Of a DNA stretch of 32,978 nt, positions 27,568 through 32,978 are shown one piece after another. The translations under genes and the position numbers were made by a program. The stretch spans positions 1 through 32,978 of the forward strand of contig JAGVKB010000125.1 of the NCBI GenBank assembly GCA_020050835.1, read 5' to 3'. The notes beneath the pieces were generated by a model. It worked only from the letters and a program-made list of their open reading frames with translations, was not told where the DNA came from and ran no database searches. Source of the stretch: Candidatus Obscuribacterales bacterium. GTDB taxonomy: Bacteria > Cyanobacteriota > Vampirovibrionia > Obscuribacterales > Obscuribacteraceae. How positions within the stretch are numbered: position 1 is the stretch's first letter; each line of letters starts with the position of its first letter.

Positions 27568-28008
27568 ATGAAAGAATTCGTTTTGCAATGGGGAAATCGA
27601 ATGGCGGTTGGGGCAAGACTATTTCTTCTCTTGTGGGGACTTGGTACTCTAATTCTCAATTCTCCAGCTGCTGCCGACGAAAACCCAGGGCAAGGAGAGA
27701 AGAAGCCGGCCCGCATTCGCTTTGTAGTTTGTCCAGACCCGGATAAACCAGGTGAGTGCAAGCTAAAGTTTAACAATGCACCTAAAGACGCTGGTGACGT
27801 GGAGAACTTTACCTGGGGACCGGATGGGCCACTTGAAGGGCACTTTTCCTTCAAGTATGGAGGCAAGCAACTAAACTGCACTTACAAGGTCAAGGGTTGT
27901 AAGATGCCCTGTGAGTTTGAATACATACGCTGTGGTGATCCTGAAATCGAAAAGCGATTCAAGACTAACGCAAACAGCAGCCAACCTCCGGAGCAGGAGT
28001 TTAGATAA
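27568..28008 (+). CDS. Small exported Cys-rich protein, paralogue of 28046-28471
   Basis: A 146-residue protein with a signal sequence (hydrophobic 17-31, cleavage near SPAAA-DE) and a compact domain with six cysteines after it. The pattern RIRFVVCPDPDKPGECKL ... GHFSFKYGGKQLNCTYKVKGC ... PCEF ... RCGDPE aligns with the protein encoded convergently at 28046-28471. All six cysteines are conserved between the two and probably form disulfides in the periplasm or outside. The family is not recognised. The stop lies 37 bases from the stop of its paralogue. Confidence 0.78.
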   Translation: MKEFVLQWGNRMAVGARLFLLLWGLGTLILNSPAAADENPGQGEKKPARIRFVVCPDPDKPGECKLKFNNAPKDAGDVENFTWGPDGPLEGHFSFKYGGKQLNCTYKVKGCKMPCEFEYIRCGDPEIEKRFKTNANSSQPPEQEFR

Positions 28009-28045
28009 CAACCTCCTCTGAAAATTCAGGACAGGATAGATTAGG

Positions 28046-28471
28046 TCACTCTTTCGGCATTAAATCGGCTGGCCAATTTTGAGGCGGATCCTTATCCCAG
28101 TCACCAAGTCGAAGATCAAATAAATTGGCGTCAGCTCCGCAGTCAACACTTATGGTGCAGCTTGGTTTCTGGCAAATCGCTTTGTATTTGCAACTGCATT
28201 TCTTGCCATCGATCCAGAAGGTAATGGTTCCCTGGTTTGGATGGTCATCCGGAGTAATAGTCACGTCTTTCGATGTGGCGATGGCACAAATTCTGCACTT
28301 GCCGTTGCTTGACTCATCCGGCGGGCACAGTTTGAATCTAACTCTTCCTCCATTTGCCTTGTTCGATCCTGCGTTCTCTTCGACCGGTTGCGCATAGCTA
28401 CAAGGACTCATAGCCGTCACCGCGAGTATGCAAGCAATTATCGGTATCTCGACTTTTAGTCCCATTTGCAT
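28046..28471 (-). CDS. Small exported Cys-rich protein, paralogue of 27568-28008
   Basis: A 141-residue protein with a signal sequence (to about SPCSYA-QP) and a domain with eight cysteines. It aligns with its convergent neighbour: RVRFKLCPPDESSNGKCRIC against RIRFVVCPDPDKPGECKL, and GTITFWIDGKKCSCKYKAIC..SCTISVDCG against GHFSFKYGGKQLNCTYKVKGC..PCEFEYIRCG. The two extra cysteines could make a fourth disulfide. The inverted arrangement suggests duplication with inversion. Function is unknown; the cysteines in an exported protein suggest a disulfide-stabilised surface or periplasmic domain. Confidence 0.78.
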   Translation of the reverse strand: MQMGLKVEIPIIACILAVTAMSPCSYAQPVEENAGSNKANGGRVRFKLCPPDESSNGKCRICAIATSKDVTITPDDHPNQGTITFWIDGKKCSCKYKAICQKPSCTISVDCGADANLFDLRLGDWDKDPPQNWPADLMPKE

Positions 28472-29318
28472 GGATCTAATTCCTCGGTACGAAACAGTTG
28501 CTTGCCTCTACCTCTATTCCCAACAATCTTCCGAAAGTGTCGTTGGTTTGTCGTAGAAGAATGTGTTTTCAAGTTGGGCTGAATAAAATCGTTCAGCCGA
28601 GTTAGAAACGGGAGCGCGCGAAGCGCAACTACATGTGGTGAACGCCAAAGTACTGCTCTTGGAAGCAGTAAGAATACTCATGCTAAAAGCATGCAAAGCT
28701 TTGACAGCAAACTTAAGCTCGTGCGTGCAGTTTATCAGGCGTTCGGCAGTTTCTAAATGTGCGTGATAATACTCCTTTTGAAAGCACAGTAGTAGTCCAA
28801 TATTCTTTCTTACCAAGATTCAGCATCTTTATAACAATTAGATCTGATCTTTGTTTATAGATATATTCACAAAAAAACAGGGTAAGAAGCTGAAGACTTC
28901 TCGGCTTGGTCGCTTTTGGGCGGAATACCAATCGCAACTTAGTCGTCACTGTATATGGTGCCTAGTCTTAGAGAGAATCCTTGAGTAATTTGGCGCTCGA
29001 TTTGGATTGGAGTTGGCAGTATGGTGGCATGCAAGCGGCTTGGTTTAATTACACATCGTTGCTGTTATGAGGCGAAGAGCGATGGACGGACCGCTGTTTG
29101 TCTAAAAATTCTTGATTCGCTCTTCCTGAGCACTCGATTGCTGACAAGTTTGCAATTGCGGGCTGGAAAAACGATGCAACAGCGCTGGCAATTGATTTTG
29201 AGCACATGTGCGTACGAATGTTCCTCACGATTTCGGGCCGAGCGGACTCGCTGCAAGTTTGTAGCGCTGTAACGCCGGCTTCACTCGCGAACGAGGAAGG
29301 AAATTCAAGAGAGCAATC
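28472..29318. other. Long intergenic region with small inverted repeats
   Basis: There are 847 bases between divergent genes, with no frame that looks like a protein. They contain two close perfect hairpins (TACTGCT 28651-28657 with AGCAGTA 28664-28670; CATGCT 28679-28684 with AGCATG 28688-28693) and an AT-rich stretch around 28830-28880. The promoter of the large gene at 29319 must be here. No tRNA or known riboswitch is recognised. Confidence 0.5.
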
Positions 29319-32300
29319 ATGCACAATTTGGCGGACCTGGGCAATAAGAAGAGACTGAGAAGGATCGGACGAGGGCGCGGACCGCCAGCAGCAGGCGGCT
29401 GGGCTTCGCATGTCTTCGGATTTATGCGACGCCCGGTAGCAGGCGGAAAGTCGAGCGTGCCGGGGCAGTGGAGCCGGCGCGCTGTTTGTGCTGTGTTGGC
29501 CTTAATGCAGATCTGGGCAGCATGTGGCTGGACCCTCTCCGTTAGCGCAGAGGAGTTGAAGCGGCAAAAAGCACAGCCGGCCGAAGGGCAGGCGGTTGTG
29601 CGTAGCACCAGCCTAGCCGCAGAAGAGTTCGGTCCGGGTCTGGAGGTTCTACGTAACGGTTCGGGTACCGGTGTAAGCGCAAATTCGCTTCTTGAGACAG
29701 CAAGCGAGAAGCAGGCATTCGAAGGTTCTCACCAGTCTGTAGAAAGGTACCGGCTCTTGGCGCAGGCCTTTCAGAAGTCGCCGGACCGTGTGATTTCCAT
29801 ACGTGGGGCTGATGGCTCTGGGGCTAAATCCGATGAGACCGGTTCATCGAATAGTCGCCAGACCAAACTGCCTCGAATTCAATTGCCTCCAGAGCCAGCG
29901 GTTCCAGCTCTACCATTCTCTTCGAGAGTTGTCCTCAGCCCTCAGTTAGCTGTTGTAGCACCTGATTACCGCTTGAATCCGTCGAACCGGACTGAAGGAA
30001 TTACCGACGGTGTTGATGCATCGCTCAACTTACCACTGCTGACGATGGTGCCAATATCTGATCGACCAGAACTGCCAAAGGAGCAAGTGAGCTCGCACAT
30101 TTCGATAGCTCTACCGGTTTCTCAACTTCCGCAGAACTCGGACTTGACCGATTCTACAAGTTCTACGGGCGCAGCCGATTCTATAAGACTGAATCTCTCC
30201 TCCCAAGCTTTGAGTGCTCCGCCTCTGGCTGAGTGTTGTACTCCTGGCTTGAACGGCCAGCTGTCTAATGGTCTTAACGATCGTCTGGAGCTGTCTCCGA
30301 AACCTGAAGCTGAGTTGCCTTTGCTGGCGGAGGCTCCGTTCGAGCGTTCTGTTGAGAGCTCTGTGGTCTCCCAGGCGGAGTCCTTTGTGGCGGAATCGCA
30401 ACCCGATGTTCCACCGAAAGAGACTTTTGATCGGGTTGTACAGTTGGCGGCAAAAGGACCGCCGGCAAAGACTGCCGTACCATCCTTGTTACGACAAGGA
30501 TCCGTGCCGAGTGCTCCAACGCAAGTAATTGGGCGCAGGGGGTGGCGTTCCGGTCCAATTGAAAATTATCCCTTCCGTTCGGCGCTTGGTCCTTACAAAT
30601 TCGCCTTTCCGCGAGACCATGGTGCACATGCTGATTATCAGACCGAGTGGTGGTATGTCACCGGGCACCTCAAGAGCAATGAGGGAAAGACCTTTGGTTT
30701 TGAAGTCACATTCTTTCGGCAGGGCGTAAATCCGGCATTCTCTTCGACGAAGCCGCCTCTAGACCTTCACATGGTCCACTTTGCCGTAACGGATGAACAC
30801 AAGAAACGATTCGAGTTTCGTCAAAGATTCAATGTTGAGGGTAGCGAAGGCTGCGACGCCAGCGACAAAAACTTTCATGTTACTCACGGCGATTGGTTCG
30901 GCGAGTTCAAGGATGGACAGTTCCATATTAAGACTGGGGGACAGACGCTTGGTGTTGATCTGGTTTTGACGCCGCTGAAACCGCCGGCACTACACGGTCA
31001 AAATGGCGTGTATCAAAAGCAGGATTGTGTTGGCTGTGCAACGCACTATTACTCGTTTACGCGCTTGTTCACGGAAGGGAGGCTGAATGTCGGTGGCAAA
31101 TCGATGCCTGTAACCGGCGTTAGTTGGTTCGACCACGAATGGGGTACCAGGCAAGGATGGAAAGATGGTTGGTTGGGTTGGGACTGGAATTGCCTCCAGT
31201 TTCCCAATAACACAGAGGTGATGCTCTATCACATTCGAAGGTTTGATGGTAAGCCTGATCCCATGTCTTCAGGCACATTCGTAAATGCTGACGGCACTAC
31301 CGAGCATCTGAAGCTTGAGGACTACAAAATGCAACCGCTTGCATTTTGGACTAGTCCAGTAACGAGCGCAACTTATCCAGCCAAGTGGCATGTGTCTGTT
31401 CCCAAGAAAGGCATAAACGTGCTGGTAACGCCTACGGTCGCCAATCAGGAGTTGTTTACTACTGGCATAACCTACTGGGAGGGAAGCTGTAATGTAACTC
31501 CGTTCGGTAAGGAGCGTGCTGGTGGCGATCGGAACAATCAGTCTGGCATTCTTCCTGGGCGGTCTCCAGTGCGGCTCGGAAGTGAGACCGGTTTTTCGTC
31601 GTACCTGCCAGTTCTGTCTTCAGTTCTGAGGCACCAGGGTATCGGACTTGAGCTGTTAGGAGCCTATCTGGTTGAACCGCTTCCCGATTCGCAGATGTTT
31701 TCTCTTGCGGATATACGCCAGCAGAGTGCTGGTGCCCCTGTAGAAGATGAGCAAGTTGATAACAGTAGCGGAAGTGGTGAGCGAGTTGATGATGACCGTA
31801 AAGATGACCGGGTGCTTATCGCACAAGCAGCCGCGGTAGCGAATGCCCAAACGCAAGCACAGAACGCCTCCAATCAAGGTTATGCGGCTGCCGGTCAAGC
31901 TAATGCCGCCGCAACTCAGGCTGGCGCAGCAGCTAGTGAGGCCGCGGCCGCCGCCGCAAGAGGTGATTACGGCGCCGCCAAGGCGGCAGCTGCTCGTGCG
32001 GCAGAGGCGGCCAATCGTGCAAAGGAAGCGGAGAAAGCGGCATATGCCGCTGCCGCTCAGGTGCAGGCGGCGGTTGCACAGATGCTTGCAGCGCTTCAAG
32101 AAGAAAGAGCCGCTCGGACTAAGGAACTCAACGAGGCTTTGACAAAGAAGGCCGAAAAGGCAAGACAGGATGCAAATAACGCCCAGGCTGCTGCGGAGAG
32201 AGCATTTAAGGCCGCAAATCCCAATATGGAAAAGGTAAGTGGACCGGAGAAGGGGGCAATTCAAGTCGGCGAAGAACAAAAGTGGGAGGTCAAGTATGAA

Positions 32301-32978
32301 GAAATCTGGGACACCACTTATTCCTATTTTGAAATGGCAGGATACGCCCCAGGGCGGTTCATATTCGAGATGACTGGGAAGGTTCCGCCATCCTGGTATA
32401 AACCGAAGGAGCAGTGCTGCAAGTATTGGATAGATATACCGCCGGAAACTGAGCATTGCTGTAAGTATTGGATAGACATTCCACCGGAAACTGAGCATTG
32501 CTGTAAGTTTTGGATAGACATTCCACCGGAATCGGAGCATTGTTGCAAGTACTGGATAGACATACCGCCGCCGAAGGACGACTGGGCGCTGTGTTGTGCT
32601 TACTGGATTGAGGTTACTCCCAAGAAGAAGGAGTGTTGTGACTATCGGATTGAACTGCCATTGTGCTGCACAATTACAACTCAACTTCCGATGTGTTGTG
32701 AGTACAGGCTAGAACTGCCCGAATCGCCTTTAGGCTGCTGCGAGTTTCCAATCGAGCTGCCGAAGACTGAGGAAGGTTGCTGTTTTGTCATTCCGTTCCA
32801 ACGTCAGTGCTGCGGATACACGCTGACGATACCGGCAGCGGAGCAGCCGTGCTGCGGGTACACGCTGACGATACCGGCAGCGGAGCAACCGTGCTGCGGA
32901 TACACGCTGACGATACCGGCAGCGGAGCAGCCGTGCTGCGGATACACGCTGACGATACCGGCAGCGGAACAGCCGTGC
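29319..32978 (+). CDS. Giant exported protein: CrtC/AttH-like lipocalin domain + Ala-rich coil + Cys-Cys repeats (3' end outside window)
   Basis: An open frame of 1220 codons without a stop, running off the window. Seen in order: a basic N-terminus and signal helix (about 50-80: RRAVCAVLALMQIWAACGW, cleavage near VSA-EE); a Pro/Ser-rich stretch (about 85-420); a lipocalin-like domain of the CrtC/AttH type (about 428-725) with FPRDHGAHADYQTEWWYVTGHL (T442-E443-W444-W445), FGFEVTFFRQ, LDLHMVHFAV, SWFDHEWGTRQ (D605-H606-E607), GWDWNCLQF and YWEGS (719-723); an Ala-rich coiled-coil segment (about 832-965); then Cys-Cys repeats from residue 1033 to the end. ATG 29319 is preceded by AGAGAG. CrtC-family members include carotenoid 1,2-hydratases and predicted secreted hydrolases; no carotenoid gene is near. 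Function is unknown; the surface role is inferred. Confidence 0.88.
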   Translation, partial: MHNLADLGNKKRLRRIGRGRGPPAAGGWASHVFGFMRRPVAGGKSSVPGQWSRRAVCAVLALMQIWAACGWTLSVSAEELKRQKAQPAEGQAVVRSTSLAAEEFGPGLEVLRNGSGTGVSANSLLETASEKQAFEGSHQSVERYRLLAQAFQKSPDRVISIRGADGSGAKSDETGSSNSRQTKLPRIQLPPEPAVPALPFSSRVVLSPQLAVVAPDYRLNPSNRTEGITDGVDASLNLPLLTMVPISDRPELPKEQVSSHISIALPVSQLPQNSDLTDSTSSTGAADSIRLNLSSQALSAPPLAECCTPGLNGQLSNGLNDRLELSPKPEAELPLLAEAPFERSVESSVVSQAESFVAESQPDVPPKETFDRVVQLAAKGPPAKTAVPSLLRQGSVPSAPTQVIGRRGWRSGPIENYPFRSALGPYKFAFPRDHGAHADYQTEWWYVTGHLKSNEGKTFGFEVTFFRQGVNPAFSSTKPPLDLHMVHFAVTDEHKKRFEFRQRFNVEGSEGCDASDKNFHVTHGDWFGEFKDGQFHIKTGGQTLGVDLVLTPLKPPALHGQNGVYQKQDCVGCATHYYSFTRLFTEGRLNVGGKSMPVTGVSWFDHEWGTRQGWKDGWLGWDWNCLQFPNNTEVMLYHIRRFDGKPDPMSSGTFVNADGTTEHLKLEDYKMQPLAFWTSPVTSATYPAKWHVSVPKKGINVLVTPTVANQELFTTGITYWEGSCNVTPFGKERAGGDRNNQSGILPGRSPVRLGSETGFSSYLPVLSSVLRHQGIGLELLGAYLVEPLPDSQMFSLADIRQQSAGAPVEDEQVDNSSGSGERVDDDRKDDRVLIAQAAAVANAQTQAQNASNQGYAAAGQANAAATQAGAAASEAAAAAARGDYGAAKAAAARAAEAANRAKEAEKAAYAAAAQVQAAVAQMLAALQEERAARTKELNEALTKKAEKARQDANNAQAAAERAFKAANPNMEKVSGPEKGAIQVGEEQKWEVKYEEIWDTTYSYFEMAGYAPGRFIFEMTGKVPPSWYKPKEQCCKYWIDIPPETEHCCKYWIDIPPETEHCCKFWIDIPPESEHCCKYWIDIPPPKDDWALCCAYWIEVTPKKKECCDYRIELPLCCTITTQLPMCCEYRLELPESPLGCCEFPIELPKTEEGCCFVIPFQRQCCGYTLTIPAAEQPCCGYTLTIPAAEQPCCGYTLTIPAAEQPCCGYTLTIPAAEQPC
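32415..32978 (+). repeat. Cys-Cys protein repeat array (at least 14 units)
   Basis: Within the gene at 29319, codon pairs for Cys-Cys recur at 32415, 32457, 32499, 32541, 32592, 32634, 32664, 32694, 32736, 32778, 32808, 32850, 32892 and 32934, with another Cys codon at 32976 cut by the window end. Spacing is 14 residues in most units, 10 in three and 17 in one. Two main types are CCKYWIDIPPETEH and CCGYTLTIPAAEQP; between them are degenerate units (CCAYWIEV, CCDYRIELP, CCEYRLELP, CCEFPIELP). The general form is CC-x-[YF]-x-[IL]-x-[IL]-P, a short beta-strand pattern followed by a Pro-containing turn. Confidence 0.92.
32808..32975 (+). repeat. Four tandem 42-bp DNA repeats
   Basis: Four head-to-tail copies start at 32808, 32850, 32892 and 32934, each coding for CCGYTLTIPAAEQP. 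Copies 1 and 3 are identical; copy 2 differs at two silent sites and copy 4 at one. The array continues past the window end. Near identity at silent positions indicates recent expansion or gene conversion. Confidence 0.95.

Noticed and set aside
28514-28816. 100-residue reverse-strand open frame in the long intergenic region
   Set aside because: No signal sequence, no motif, an unnatural composition and no ribosome site.
29021-29272. 83-residue forward open frame before the giant gene
   Set aside because: No recognisable motif. It ends 46 bases before the well-supported start at 29319 and is more likely part of the leader.
31656-32684. 342-residue reverse-strand open frame opposite the giant gene
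   Set aside because: It is a shadow of the CC-repeat and Ala-rich coding region. Its sequence is repetitive only because the forward gene is, and the forward frame has clear domain motifs.
32808-32978. CRISPR-like direct repeats
   Set aside because: The 42-bp units are contiguous without unique spacers and keep an open reading frame, so they are coding repeats.

Overview
The window starts inside the 3' end of a 16S rRNA gene and stops inside a tandem 42-bp repeat within an open reading frame. That is what a whole contig broken at two repeats would look like. The 16S tail has a cyanobacterial-type ending, the GC content is moderate, and most genes are large, exported or surface-directed. A non-photosynthetic relative of Cyanobacteria (Melainabacteria/Vampirovibrionia, possibly Obscuribacterales) is my best guess, held with low to moderate confidence because only about 210 bases of 16S are visible.

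Layout. (1) 1-480: 16S tail, a spacer with no tRNA and no 23S, and a good intrinsic terminator. (2) 586-1752: an exported protein of unknown function, possibly a lipoprotein. (3) 1991-25039: a large exopolysaccharide/capsule locus. It holds an initiating phosphoglycosyl transferase, a Wza-like export protein, a Wzc-like co-polymerase/ATPase, six GT4 and three GT2 glycosyltransferases, one ABC exporter of the MsbA/PglK type, a Wzy-like polymerase, and five SAM methyltransferases (two FkbM type, one MycE-like, two other class I). No Wzx flippase and no nucleotide-sugar synthesis genes are visible. (4) 25239-28471: four exported proteins of unknown function, including a convergent pair of small Cys-rich paralogues. 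(5) 29319 to the window end: a very large exported protein, at least 1220 residues and still open.

How the genes fit together. The phosphoglycosyl transferase would load the first sugar on undecaprenyl phosphate. The nine glycosyltransferases would extend the repeat unit, and the methyltransferases would decorate sugars. The ABC exporter is the only visible candidate to flip the lipid-linked unit. Wzy would polymerise it, and the Wzc/Wza pair would control length and export the chain. The locus is a mosaic of short operons in alternating directions rather than one long operon.

The most unusual object is the last gene. It joins a signal sequence, a Pro/Ser-rich stretch, a lipocalin-like CrtC/AttH domain, an Ala-rich coiled-coil segment, and a C-terminal array of Cys-Cys repeats (CC-x-[YF]-x-[IL]-x-[IL]-P type, period mostly 14 residues). 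I know of no described protein with this architecture. Together with the neighbouring Cys-rich exported proteins it suggests a disulfide-rich or metal-binding surface material made beside the polysaccharide.
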